In this document: one piece after another, positions 52,009 to 61,327 of the stretch | Numbering within the stretch: the stretch's first letter is position 1 | Layout: each line of letters starts with the position of its first letter | NCBI GenBank assembly: GCA_028284345.1 | Contig: JANQRY010000008.1 | Coordinates: 744,001-808,000 of the forward strand | From: Hyphococcus sp. | GTDB lineage: Bacteria > Pseudomonadota > Alphaproteobacteria > Caulobacterales > Parvularculaceae | Length of the DNA: 64,000 bases | Direction: 5' to 3' | Program-made: the position numbers and the translations under genes | Notes under the pieces: model-generated | Seen by the model: the letters and a program-made list of their open reading frames with translations, nothing else | Database searches by the model: none | What the model was told of the DNA's origin: nothing

Positions 52009-53426
52009 GAAAGGGCGCGCGCATGATCTCAACGAGACGTCATTTCCTGCAAGGCGCCGGGGCGACGGCCATTGGCGCGGCATCTCTCGGCGGCGTGACG
52101 GCGGCGCTTTCGGGTTTTCAGGCCCATGCCGCCGACACCTCCGGCTACAAGGCGCTGGTCTGTGTTTTCCTCCTCGGCGGCCTTGATTGTCACGATACGG
52201 TGCTTCCCTACGACCAGTCGTCTTACGACGACTACGCGGCGATCCGGGCGCCGCTCCTTGATCTTTATGCGGCCCAGCCCGGCGGGTCGTCCCGGGACCG
52301 GTCGCGCCTCCTGCCGCTGACGCCGGACAACGCCGCCGATTTCGGCGGGCGCGAGTTTGCCCTGCCGGAGGATCTTTCAGGCGTGCACGGGCTTTTTCAG
52401 TCGGGCGAGGCGGCCGTTGTCGGCAATGTGGGTCCGCTGATCTTTCCGCTCACCCGCGCGGAGTGGGAGGCGGAAACGGTTGAAACGCCGAAACGCCTCT
52501 TCTCTCACAACGACCAGCAATCGACCTGGATGTCGAGCGCGCCGGAAGGCGCCTCTTTCGGCTGGGGCGGGCTGTTTGCTGACGCGGCGATCGGCGGCGC
52601 GCCGGGGCCCGGCGCCCCTTTCGCGACGATTACGACGCTCGGCAATGAGCTGTTCCTCACCGGCAATCAGGCGACGCCCTATCAGGTTTCCACCGACGGC
52701 GCGGCGGGGATCGACGTTCTCAATTTCTTTCAGACCAATCAGCCGACCTATCAGGCCCTGCGCGATCATTTCGGCGCGATCAATCACAGCGATACGAATT
52801 TCATTGAAAACGACATCGCCGCGGCCATCGGCAATTCTCTGAGTACGAACGAAACCTACAATGACGCCATCGACAACGCCCTGCCGCTGATAACGACCTT
52901 CCCGCAAACCTTTCTCGGCGCGCAACTGCGCACCATCGCCGAGGCCATATCCGTGCGCGACATCCTGAACGTCAACCGTCAGGTGTTCTTCGCCGCCATC
53001 GGCGGTTTTGACACCCATTCGGCGCAGGCCGAGGACCTGCCCGGCCTGCAACAGGAAATCGACGGGGCCGTCGTCGCCTTCCATCAGGCCATGCAGGATC
53101 TGGGGCTCGAAAACGACGTGACCCTCTTCACCGCTTCCGATTTCGGGCGCACGCTGGCCATCAACGGCGACGGCACCGATCACGGCTGGGGCGCCCATCA
53201 TCTTGTCGTCGGCGGCGCCGTGGCGGGACGGACCATCTATGGCGACATTCCGGCGCCCGCCTTCGATCATGATTACGACGCCGGCGGCGGGCGGCTGATC
53301 CCGTCCACCTCGGTCGAGCAATTCGCCGAGCCGCTCGGCCGCTGGTTCGGGCTCAACGATTCCGAAATCAACGCGGCGCTGCCGAACCTGTCGAACTTCG
53401 CCTCGCTGACGCCGCCATTCGTCTAG
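52005..53426 (+). CDS. DUF1501 protein, Tat-exported
   Basis: A 473-residue protein beginning with a twin-arginine signal (ISTRRHFLQGAGATAIGAAS). LGGLDCHDTVLPYD and GGFDTHSAQAEDLPGLQQEI, followed by FGRTLAINGDGTDHGWGAHH, are the DUF1501 signature and recall the metal site of the alkaline-phosphatase/sulfatase fold. The start overlaps the DUF1800 stop (ATGA). Export through Tat suggests a cofactor is loaded before export. Substrate unknown. Confidence 0.9.
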   Translation: MRKGARMISTRRHFLQGAGATAIGAASLGGVTAALSGFQAHAADTSGYKALVCVFLLGGLDCHDTVLPYDQSSYDDYAAIRAPLLDLYAAQPGGSSRDRSRLLPLTPDNAADFGGREFALPEDLSGVHGLFQSGEAAVVGNVGPLIFPLTRAEWEAETVETPKRLFSHNDQQSTWMSSAPEGASFGWGGLFADAAIGGAPGPGAPFATITTLGNELFLTGNQATPYQVSTDGAAGIDVLNFFQTNQPTYQALRDHFGAINHSDTNFIENDIAAAIGNSLSTNETYNDAIDNALPLITTFPQTFLGAQLRTIAEAISVRDILNVNRQVFFAAIGGFDTHSAQAEDLPGLQQEIDGAVVAFHQAMQDLGLENDVTLFTASDFGRTLAINGDGTDHGWGAHHLVVGGAVAGRTIYGDIPAPAFDHDYDAGGGRLIPSTSVEQFAEPLGRWFGLNDSEINAALPNLSNFASLTPPFV

Positions 53427-53502
53427 GCGCGCGCTCGGCGTCTGCGCCCCGCGACATCGCCGCGCCTCGCGAGGGCCTCGCGCATGGGCTATAAGCGCGG
53501 CC

Positions 53503-54099
53503 ATGAGACCCTTCGCCATATCCGCCTTTTTGCTGCTGTGCCTCGCCGCCTGTTCCAATAACGACGACAGCGCGGGCGTCGTTCCCGTCGACGGCGTCAT
53601 TCGCCTTTCCGAACAGTTCACGGGCGAGTTTGACCTTATTGATAAAACCGGCGCCGAACGCGCCGACGAGGATTTCGAAGGCAAGGTGATGCTGGTCTAT
53701 TTTGGCTTCACCCATTGCCCGGACGTCTGCCCCGGCGATGTGGGCGTCATGAGCGCGGCGCTCAACGAACTGGGCGAGGACGCCGGCGCCGTCGCGCCGA
53801 TCTTCATTTCCGTCGATCCCGAGCGCGACAGCCCCGAGGCGCTGACCGATTACTTCGCCTTCGACGATCGCATCATTCCGCTCACCGGTTCGGTCGAGGC
53901 GGCCGAGGCCGCCCGCGTCTCGTTCAAGCAATATGCGCGCAAGGTCGACCTTCCCGACAGCGCGCTCAAATACACCGTCGATCACGGACGCTTTTTCTAT
54001 GTCGCCGACCGGACAGGGCAGCCGACCCACGCGCTCACGGGCGGCGTCGGCCCGACGGAACTGGCGGCCTTCTTGCGCCAGGCGATCGCTGACTCCTGA
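53503..54099 (+). CDS. SCO1/SenC-family copper chaperone
   Basis: A 198-residue lipoprotein-like protein (LLCLAACS) with a thioredoxin fold. The copper motif is HCPDVCP (Cys72 and Cys76) and the third ligand is His161 (TVDHGRFFYV). It should deliver copper to the CuA site of CoxB. It is separated from the cox locus by about 12 kb but fits functionally. It starts 76 bases after the DUF1501 gene. Confidence 0.93.
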   Translation: MRPFAISAFLLLCLAACSNNDDSAGVVPVDGVIRLSEQFTGEFDLIDKTGAERADEDFEGKVMLVYFGFTHCPDVCPGDVGVMSAALNELGEDAGAVAPIFISVDPERDSPEALTDYFAFDDRIIPLTGSVEAAEAARVSFKQYARKVDLPDSALKYTVDHGRFFYVADRTGQPTHALTGGVGPTELAAFLRQAIADS

Positions 54100-54230
54100 G
54101 GTCCCGGCGCGGGTTTTCAGACCGAGCCTTGTGGAAAACTGGGGCGCAAATCGTTACATTTCTGTCAGAAATCGTTGATTTGCCCGCGGGAAGCGGCGCA
54201 TATTCGCTGGAAAATTAGGAAAAATGGCCT

Positions 54231-54251
54231 ATATTGTGCAGTGCACAATAT
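54231..54251. promoter_or_regulatory. Perfect palindrome upstream of phaZ, candidate operator
   Basis: Perfect 10-base arms ATATTGTGCA (54231-54240) and TGCACAATAT (54242-54251) flank a single central G, in an AT-rich stretch 47 bases before the phaZ start. The TGCA-centred symmetry recalls the TGC-rich sites bound by PhaR repressors of PHA genes. Assignment to PhaR is inference. Confidence 0.6.
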
Positions 54252-54298
54252 GTCTACGTTTGGGCAAAAGGTCAGAGTAACCAGGGGCGGCCTCTTCC

Positions 54299-55600
54299 AT
54301 GTTGTATTCAGCTTATGAGTTCGCCTATGCGGCGGTGACGCCGGCCCGTTATGCGGCGCGCATGGGCGCCCGGTTCTGGCGCTCTCCCTTCAACCCGGCC
54401 GCAAACACCTGGGCCGCCCGGTCGACGGCGGCCGCGTTCGATCTTTTTGAAAACGCCATGCGCCGCTACCCGAAGCCCGAATGGGGGATCGACGCGACCC
54501 ATGTGAACGGCGTCGCAATCCCGATCGACATCGAAACCGTCGCCCGCAAAAGCTTCTGCAAACTGATCCGGTTCAAACGCGATCCCAAGGTTCTTGCAAA
54601 AACCAAACTGGACAAGGCGTCCGATCCGAAGGTGCTGATCGTCGCGCCCGTCTCCGGCCACTACGCAACGCTCCTGCGCGGCACGGTCGAGGCGATGCTG
54701 CCCGGCCATGACGTTTACATTACCGACTGGATCGACGCGCGCGAGGTGCCGATTTCCAGCGGCCGCTTCGATTTGAACAGTTACATCGACTATCTGATCG
54801 ACTTCATGCGCATTATGGGCGCCGACAGCGCTGCGGGCCGCGCCCACGCCGTGGCGGTGTGCCAGCCGGGCCCGGCGCTGCTCTCGGCCGCGGCGCTGAT
54901 GGCGGAAGCGGAAGACCCCAACCGGCCGGCGTCGATTACCCTGATGGGCTCGCCCATCGACACGCGCCGCTCGCCGACCGCGCCGAACAAACTGTCGCAA
55001 GAGCGCCCCTATCACTGGTTCGCAAGCAACATGATCTACACGGTGCCGGCGCCCTATCCCGGCGTCATGCGCCGCGTTTATCCGGGCTTCGTGCAGCTCT
55101 ATTCCTTCCTCGCCATGAATTCGAGCCGGCACCTTAACGCCCATTACGACTACTTCCAGCATCTCGTCGAAGGCGACGGCGACAGCGCCGACAAGCACCG
55201 GTCGTTTTACGATGAATATCTCTCCGTCATGGACATGACCGAGGAGTTTTATCTCCAGACGATCCGCGAAGTGTTTCAGGAGCACGCCCTTGCCGACGGC
55301 AAGGCCATGCATCACGGACAACGGATCAAGCCGGAGGCCATCACCGACATCGCGTTGATGACGGTCGAGGGCGAAAACGACGATATTTCCGGCATCGGCC
55401 AGACCCAGGCCGCGCATGATCTGTGCACGAATATTCCCGACTCGATGAAGATCGACTACATCCAGCCCGGCGTCGGCCATTACGGCGTGTTCAACGGCTC
55501 GCGCTGGCGTTCGGAAATCCAGCCGAAGCTGGCGAAGTTCATCGCCCACGAAGAACGGGAGGCCGCGGGCCGCATGGGCGTCAAGCTCGCGGCGGAGTAG
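54299..55600 (+). CDS. phaZ: Intracellular polyhydroxyalkanoate depolymerase
   Basis: A 433-residue alpha/beta hydrolase of the intracellular PhaZ type. The nucleophile is a cysteine, Cys188 in VAVCQPGPALL, typical of the a1-type enzyme and different from the serine of extracellular ones. The acid lies in EGENDDISG and the histidine in GVGHYGVFNG. It mobilises stored PHB granules in the cytoplasm. No phaC, phaP or phaR is in the window. Confidence 0.95.
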   Translation: MLYSAYEFAYAAVTPARYAARMGARFWRSPFNPAANTWAARSTAAAFDLFENAMRRYPKPEWGIDATHVNGVAIPIDIETVARKSFCKLIRFKRDPKVLAKTKLDKASDPKVLIVAPVSGHYATLLRGTVEAMLPGHDVYITDWIDAREVPISSGRFDLNSYIDYLIDFMRIMGADSAAGRAHAVAVCQPGPALLSAAALMAEAEDPNRPASITLMGSPIDTRRSPTAPNKLSQERPYHWFASNMIYTVPAPYPGVMRRVYPGFVQLYSFLAMNSSRHLNAHYDYFQHLVEGDGDSADKHRSFYDEYLSVMDMTEEFYLQTIREVFQEHALADGKAMHHGQRIKPEAITDIALMTVEGENDDISGIGQTQAAHDLCTNIPDSMKIDYIQPGVGHYGVFNGSRWRSEIQPKLAKFIAHEEREAAGRMGVKLAAE

Positions 55601-55633
55601 AGTCGGCGCCAGTATTCTGGAGAAAGACCTAGC

Positions 55634-56242
55634 TTATTCCCCGTCTGGTTTTGACCTTTTTTCGCGTTGCAATTTGCGATGCACCTGTCTCGAAAGGCTG
55701 ACGTACGACACTTTACCGTCTTCGTCGGCGTGCTCGGTAAGTAACTGACGGAAAGCCTCATTCCATCCTTTAGGATATTCGAGCGCGAAACTAATTTCTC
55801 CGATTTTATCTGCAAGGGAGTCCATTGCCCGTGCGTCATAAACTTTTTCAAATTCGTGCGTCGGACGAAAACTTGATGCATTAATTCTGTCTGGGTTTTC
55901 CGAGTCCCAATCCCACATAGCGTGAGTGATTTTGTGCCGGTCTTGCATAGCGTTTGCGATCCGGCTGATGAGCTTGAGAAGGCGTTCCTTTTCGTCATCT
56001 TCACAATGCTTCTCGATCAGCGATCGAAGCGCCTGAAGCCGTCGCTTCAATGAAGTATGAAGGGCTTCTTTGGGTAATTCGACTTGAGCGGTGCTCGCTA
56101 TACTTTCGGTCACCGCGTAAATTCCATGTTCAAGATACGCCCATTGAACAGTGATACGACCGATAGCACGATATTCGTCCGCATCGAGGTCAAATTCGAT
56201 TCGGCCGATACCGGTCTTTAGGTCCTTTTGCAGGTTTGGCAT
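55634..56242 (-). CDS. AT-richer orphan hypothetical protein
   Basis: A 202-residue soluble protein of no family I recognise. It is mostly helical, with ITVQWAYLEHGIYAVTESI near the start, LKRRLQALRSLIEKH in the middle and a conserved-looking HKITHAMWDWD segment. Base composition is clearly more AT-rich than in flanking phaZ and polA, suggesting horizontal gain. It lies between the convergent phaZ and the VOC gene. Confidence 0.65.
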   Translation of the reverse strand: MPNLQKDLKTGIGRIEFDLDADEYRAIGRITVQWAYLEHGIYAVTESIASTAQVELPKEALHTSLKRRLQALRSLIEKHCEDDEKERLLKLISRIANAMQDRHKITHAMWDWDSENPDRINASSFRPTHEFEKVYDARAMDSLADKIGEISFALEYPKGWNEAFRQLLTEHADEDGKVSYVSLSRQVHRKLQREKRSKPDGE

Positions 56243-56259
56243 GCCTTACTCAAAATGTT

Positions 56260-56643
56260 CTACGTTTTCACCTTCGACTGAAAACTCACAGGCAGCCCGC
56301 CCGGTCCCTCCAGATAATAAATCCGCTCCCCGTGGGCGTCGTCGGGGCCTTTGACGTCGAGGCCGTTTTCCTTCGCGCGCTTGGCCCAGGCGTCGGCGTC
56401 GTCGACGACAATCTGCAGCATGGTCATTTCCGGCATCTGCTCGCCGGCGGGCCAGATCTCGATCCAGCTTCCCGCGCCCCTGGCGCCCGCCTCGTCGACG
56501 GGAAAGACCGCGCCCTGAAAGCCATCCGTTTCGCCGAAGTCGTTGGCCTTAAGGCCGAGCCCGTTTTCCCCAAGCAGCGCCGCGAGACCCTCCGCGTCTT
56601 CCCTTTTTGCGACCTTGCAGAACCGGATGCCTAGAACTTTCAC
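56260..56643 (-). CDS. VOC-family (glyoxalase-like) protein
   Basis: A 127-residue vicinal-oxygen-chelate protein with two beta-alpha-beta units. Evidence is VLGIRFCKVAKREDAEGLAALL at the start, LQIVVDDADAWAKRAKENGL at mid-length and the HGERIYYLEGPGGLPVSF ending. The usual metal ligands are only partly evident, so catalysis is unsure. GTG 56643 follows GGAGACGG. It is divergent from polA. Confidence 0.8.
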   Translation of the reverse strand: MKVLGIRFCKVAKREDAEGLAALLGENGLGLKANDFGETDGFQGAVFPVDEAGARGAGSWIEIWPAGEQMPEMTMLQIVVDDADAWAKRAKENGLDVKGPDDAHGERIYYLEGPGGLPVSFQSKVKT

Positions 56644-56694
56644 GTGCCGTCTCCTATGCAGTCTGAACCTTGCGACGTGGGAAGGGTATGCCGG

Positions 56695-59466
56695 ATGGCT
56701 GCAAAATCCAAAGACAAGATCCGCCTCTATCTCGTTGACGGCTCGGCCTACATCTTCCGCGCCTATCATGCTCTGCCGCCCCTGACGCGCAAGTCCGACG
56801 GGTTGCCCGTGGGCGCGGTCTCCGGCTTTTGCAACATGCTCTACAAATTGCTGACCGACATGAAGGACGAGCATGACCCGACTCATCTCGCGGTGATCTT
56901 TGATTACTCGGCGAAAACCTTCCGCAACGAGATTTATTCAGAGTACAAAGCAAACCGCCCGGAGCCGCCGGAGGATCTGCGCCCGCAATTCCCGCTGGTG
57001 CGCGACGCGACCCGCGCCTTCAACCTGCCCTGCATCGAAATGGAGGGCTTTGAGGCGGACGATCTGATCGCCACCTATGCGCGCCAGGTCGAGGCCGACG
57101 GCGGCGAGGCGGTGATCATTTCCTCTGACAAAGATTTGATGCAGCTCGTCTCGGACAAGGTCTCCATGTTCGATACGATGAAGAACAAGCATATCGGGCC
57201 TGACGAGGTCGTCGAAAAATTCGGGCTCGGTCCCGAACACGTCATCGACATTCAGGCGCTTGCCGGGGATTCATCGGACAATGTGCCGGGCGTGCCGGGC
57301 ATCGGCGTCAAGACCGCGGCGCAACTGATCGAGGATTATGGCGACCTCGAAACGCTGCTGGAAAAAGCCGACGGCATCAAACAAAAGAAACGTCGGGAAA
57401 ACCTCATCGAATTCGCCGACCAGGCGCGCGTCTCAAAAGAACTGGTGACGCTGAAGACCGACGCGCCCGTGGAGGATGCGATCGGCGACTTCGCCGTGCG
57501 CGACATTGATGCGGACAAGCTCCTCGCTTTCCTGAACGAGATGGAGTTCAACACGCTGACGCGGCGGGTCGAAAACGACCTTGGCGGTGGGCCGCCCGCG
57601 CCGGCGGCCCCCGCCGCCGATCCGGACAATAGCGAATACGAAACGATCTTTGACGAAAAAGCGCTGAAAGCGTGGATCGCCCGCGCCCGCGAGCGCGGCC
57701 TTGTGGCGGTGGATACGGAAACGGACAGCCTCAACGCCTGTCGCGCCAATCTTGTGGGCGTCTCGCTTTCCACCGCGCCGGGCAATGGCTGTTATATCCC
57801 GCTGGGGCACGGGGCCGGCGATCTGGCCGCGGACGATTCCGATATTGACAAACAATTGCCGCTGGAAAAAGCGGTGAAGCTTTTAAAGCCGCTCCTCGAA
57901 GACCCGTCGGTGATGAAAATCGGTCAGAACCTCAAATATGACTGCGTTGTGCTGGCGCGTTACGGCGTCGACGTGGCGCCGTTCGACGACACGATGCTCA
58001 TGTCCTATGTGCTCGATTGCGGGAAGCATCAGCACAATATGGACGAATTGGCGAAACGTCATCTCGACTATCAGACGATCAAGTTTTCCGACCTCGCTGG
58101 AACTGGCAAGAAGGCGAAGACGTTCGATCAGATCCCCATCAAGGACGCCGCGAAATATGCGGCGGAAGACGCCGACATTACGTTCCGCCTTTATGACGTT
58201 TTAAAACCAAGGCTCGCCGCGGAAGGAAAGGCGACCGTTTACGAAACGCTGGAGCGCCCGCTGGCGCCGGTGATCGTAGAGATGGAGCGCGCCGGCGTCA
58301 GGATCGACGCATCCGTATTGTCGAAGCTCTCCGGCGATTTCGCCCAGCGCATGGGCGCGCTGGAGGCGGAAGCCTACAAGCTCGCCGACGAAGAGTTCAA
58401 TCTCGGCTCGCCGAAACAGATTTCGGAAATCCTGTTCGACAAATTATCGCTCCCCGGCGGGCGCAAGACGGCGAAAGGCGCCTGGTCGACCAAGGCGGAC
58501 ATATTGGAAATGCTCGCCGCCGACGGTCATGAATTGCCGCGGGTCATTCTCGACTGGCGCGGGCTTTCCAAGCTCAAGAGCACCTATACCGACAGCCTGC
58601 CGAACGAGATCAACGCCGAAACCGGCCGCGTGCATACGTCCTATGCGCTTGCCTCAACGACCACGGGGCGGCTCTCGTCAAACGATCCGAATCTCCAGAA
58701 CATCCCCATACGGACGGAAGACGGGCGCAAGATTCGCACCGCCTTCGTGCCGGAAAAGGGCGCCGTCCTGATCTCCGCCGACTACAGCCAGATCGAACTG
58801 CGCCTCCTCGCCCATATCGCCGATTTGCCGTCCATGAAACAGGCCTTTGCCGACGGCGTCGACATTCACGCCCTGACCGCCTCGGAAATGTTCGGGGATC
58901 CGGTGGAAGATATGGACCCGATGGTGCGCCGGCGGGCGAAAGCCATCAATTTCGGCATCATCTACGGCATTTCCGCCTTCGGCCTCGCCAACCAGCTCGG
59001 CATTTCGCGCAGCGAGGCGAAGGACTATATCGGGAGCTACTTCAAGAAGTTTCCCGGCATCCGTCAGTATATGGACGACACCATCGCCTCGGCGAAATCA
59101 AACGGTTATGTGGAAACAATTTTCGGTCGGCGCACCCATGTGGGCGGCATCAACGACAAGAACCCGGCCATGCGCGGCTATGCGGAACGCCAGGCCATCA
59201 ACGCGCCTATTCAGGGCTCCGCCGCCGACGTCATCCGCCGCGCCATGATCCGCATGCCCGCGGCGCTCAAGCGCAAAAAACTCGCGGCGAAAATGCTCTT
59301 GCAGGTTCATGACGAGTTGATTTTCGAAGTCCCCACGGCCGAAGCCGACAAGACCTGCGCCGTCGTCAGCGAGGTGATGATGGGCGCTCCGGCGCCGGCG
59401 GTGAACCTGTCCGTGCCCCTCGATGTGGAAGCCCGCGCCGGCAAGAGCTGGGACGAGGCGCACTAG
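56695..59466 (+). CDS. polA: DNA polymerase I
   Basis: A 923-residue three-domain polymerase. The 5' nuclease domain opens with LVDGSAYIFRAYHALP and includes AGDSSDNVPGVPGIGVKTA. The 3'-5' exonuclease keeps DTETDSL, so proofreading is probably active. Polymerase motifs A, B and C are DYSQIELRLLAH, RRRAKAINFGIIYG and VHDELIFEV. It handles Okazaki-fragment processing and repair. ATG 56695 follows GAAGGG; an in-frame start at 56644 is less likely. Confidence 0.97.
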   Translation: MAAKSKDKIRLYLVDGSAYIFRAYHALPPLTRKSDGLPVGAVSGFCNMLYKLLTDMKDEHDPTHLAVIFDYSAKTFRNEIYSEYKANRPEPPEDLRPQFPLVRDATRAFNLPCIEMEGFEADDLIATYARQVEADGGEAVIISSDKDLMQLVSDKVSMFDTMKNKHIGPDEVVEKFGLGPEHVIDIQALAGDSSDNVPGVPGIGVKTAAQLIEDYGDLETLLEKADGIKQKKRRENLIEFADQARVSKELVTLKTDAPVEDAIGDFAVRDIDADKLLAFLNEMEFNTLTRRVENDLGGGPPAPAAPAADPDNSEYETIFDEKALKAWIARARERGLVAVDTETDSLNACRANLVGVSLSTAPGNGCYIPLGHGAGDLAADDSDIDKQLPLEKAVKLLKPLLEDPSVMKIGQNLKYDCVVLARYGVDVAPFDDTMLMSYVLDCGKHQHNMDELAKRHLDYQTIKFSDLAGTGKKAKTFDQIPIKDAAKYAAEDADITFRLYDVLKPRLAAEGKATVYETLERPLAPVIVEMERAGVRIDASVLSKLSGDFAQRMGALEAEAYKLADEEFNLGSPKQISEILFDKLSLPGGRKTAKGAWSTKADILEMLAADGHELPRVILDWRGLSKLKSTYTDSLPNEINAETGRVHTSYALASTTTGRLSSNDPNLQNIPIRTEDGRKIRTAFVPEKGAVLISADYSQIELRLLAHIADLPSMKQAFADGVDIHALTASEMFGDPVEDMDPMVRRRAKAINFGIIYGISAFGLANQLGISRSEAKDYIGSYFKKFPGIRQYMDDTIASAKSNGYVETIFGRRTHVGGINDKNPAMRGYAERQAINAPIQGSAADVIRRAMIRMPAALKRKKLAAKMLLQVHDELIFEVPTAEADKTCAVVSEVMMGAPAPAVNLSVPLDVEARAGKSWDEAH

Positions 59467-59469
59467 ACG

Positions 59470-60342
59470 TTAAAGGCTCCGATCCGGCGGCAGCAGCGGC
59501 GCGGCTTTTTCCAGCCTGATTTCAATGCGGCGATTTTCCGGCGCATACGGATCTTCGGCGCGTAACGGCTCCGCCGCGCCGCGCCCGGACACGCCGGCGA
59601 TGCGGGGCGCCGGGAAGCCTTCCCGTTCAAGAATGGCGCGGGCGGCGTTGGCGCGCGCGGCGGTGAGGTCGAAGGACGAATAACCGCCGGCGCCGGCGGC
59701 GTCCGCATGGCCGTCGATATAAATCCGGTTGGGCAGGGGGGCGAGGACCGGCGCCAGCGCCGCGAGCAGGGCCTCGGCCCGGGGCGTCGGCGAGGACGAG
59801 CCAAGGGCGAACATGGGCGCGCCTTCTTTTTCGATCAAAACGATCTGCAGGCCGTTGTCTTCGAGCGTGACGCGGACCTGCTCGGCGGAGTCCTTGAGCA
59901 GCGGATGGGTGAGTATGGCGCGCTCGAACGTTTCCTTCGTTTCGAGGAAGCGGCGCCGGTCCGCATTGGCGGCGGCATGGGCGCCGCGCGCGCCGTCGTC
60001 GCCGGCGGCGGGTTCGGCGCTCGGCGTTTTTTCGATGGCGTTCGCCGTCGGCGTTTCGTCAGGAACAATGGCGCCGGGCTGGCGTTTTTCCGGCGTGCCG
60101 TCGAGGCGGAAATCCCCGGCGTAACGGCGCTGTTCAGCAACCCCAAACGCGTCGCGCATGGACCCGGCGACCACCTCCATCTTCACCTGATCCTGAATCG
60201 AAAAGGAAATGATCAGCACAAAGAAACAGACGAGAATCGTCATCAGGTCGGCATAAGTGACAAGCCAGCCGCTGGGTCGTCCGAGGCGCGCCCGATTGAG
60301 ACCGCCGCGATCGCTCGAATATTGAGACTTGCTGCGGGGCAT
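59470..60342 (-). CDS. motB: MotB-like stator protein
   Basis: A 290-residue protein with the MotB plug/helix region GWLVTYADLMTILVCFFVLI, where Asp32 is the ion-binding residue. A Pro/Ala-rich linker leads to an OmpA-like peptidoglycan-binding domain (IYIDGHADAAGAGG, NRRIEIRL). It lies four bases after motA. The pair is of the type found in PomAB/LafTU and in MotAB stators. The ion used cannot be told. Start ATG 60342. Confidence 0.88.
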   Translation of the reverse strand: MPRSKSQYSSDRGGLNRARLGRPSGWLVTYADLMTILVCFFVLIISFSIQDQVKMEVVAGSMRDAFGVAEQRRYAGDFRLDGTPEKRQPGAIVPDETPTANAIEKTPSAEPAAGDDGARGAHAAANADRRRFLETKETFERAILTHPLLKDSAEQVRVTLEDNGLQIVLIEKEGAPMFALGSSSPTPRAEALLAALAPVLAPLPNRIYIDGHADAAGAGGYSSFDLTAARANAARAILEREGFPAPRIAGVSGRGAAEPLRAEDPYAPENRRIEIRLEKAAPLLPPDRSL

Positions 60343-60346
60343 GGCC

Positions 60347-61141
60347 CTAACCCGTCGCGGCGCCGGCGCTGAAGGCGGCGGCGAACGGCGCGCGCGCTTT
60401 CTCGGGAAGATAAACAATTAGCATGTCGGTGATGGCGTCGGGCGATTTTCGCTCGGCCACCTGACAAAGCCCGTCAATGATCAGCGACAGGTTAGTTTCC
60501 TGGGTTTCCAGTTTCATAGCCAGCTTGTCGGCGATGGGCAGCGCAAAGGCGTAAGCGACAAGCGCGCCGTAAAGCGTCGTTAAGAGCGCGATCGCCATGG
60601 ACGGACCGATGGTGGACGGATCATCCATGGTCCACAGCATTTTGACGAGGCCGACGAGGGTGCCGATCATGCCGAAGGCGGGCGCGGCCTCGCCGATGGC
60701 GCGGAAGATTTTCTCTCCGTCCACCAGGCGCTGGATTTCAAGGTTGCGCTCGCGGGAGAGCTGATCGCGCAGATGATCGACCGCGAGCCCGTCGGCGATC
60801 ATCTGTTTGCCGCGGGCGAGGAACGGATCGGAAACCGGCGCGCGTTCGAGCCCCATGGGCCCCTGGCGCCGGGCGACATGCGCGAGGCCGCGGACCTCTT
60901 CAAGCAACACGCCCGCCGGGCGCTGGTGATCGAGAAAGGCGATGGTCGCGCCGGTTTTTAACGCTTCCAGCACTGCGCCCACGGGAAAGCGCAAGACCGT
61001 CGCCGCCGCCGCGCCGCCGATCACGATCAGGAAACTCGGTGCGTTGAAAAACACGGCCACCGCGCCGCCCATGGCGATGGCGAGGCCGATCACGAAAAAC
61101 CCTGCGACAATGCCCCCGACTGTCGCGAAATCCATGCGCAT
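60347..61141 (-). CDS. motA: MotA-like stator protein
   Basis: A 264-residue four-helix MotA family protein: FATVGGIVAGFFVIGLAIAMGG, FLIVIGGAAAATVLRF, then EAAPAFGMIGTLVGLVKML and AIALLTTLYGALVAYAFALPIADKL. The short size and PomA-like helix 3-4 signatures favour the MotA/PomA group. No other flagellar gene is present nearby. ATG 61141 follows a GAAGGCGCAAAG stretch. Confidence 0.9.
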   Translation of the reverse strand: MRMDFATVGGIVAGFFVIGLAIAMGGAVAVFFNAPSFLIVIGGAAAATVLRFPVGAVLEALKTGATIAFLDHQRPAGVLLEEVRGLAHVARRQGPMGLERAPVSDPFLARGKQMIADGLAVDHLRDQLSRERNLEIQRLVDGEKIFRAIGEAAPAFGMIGTLVGLVKMLWTMDDPSTIGPSMAIALLTTLYGALVAYAFALPIADKLAMKLETQETNLSLIIDGLCQVAERKSPDAITDMLIVYLPEKARAPFAAAFSAGAATG

Positions 61142-61327
61142 GTTCTTTGCGCCTTCCGTTGCAAGAGCGAGGGCGAACACTAGCCAAACGTCGTAAAGGC
61201 GGCGCTACGGAGTTGATTAAAATGCACGCCTTCGGCGCCCGGAAGGTAAAGGCGCGTTAACACATTCTTGTCGCCTTGCGCGGTAAGGAGGGGAAAGGTC
61301 GATAACGCGCCCATCAACGCCCGGATC

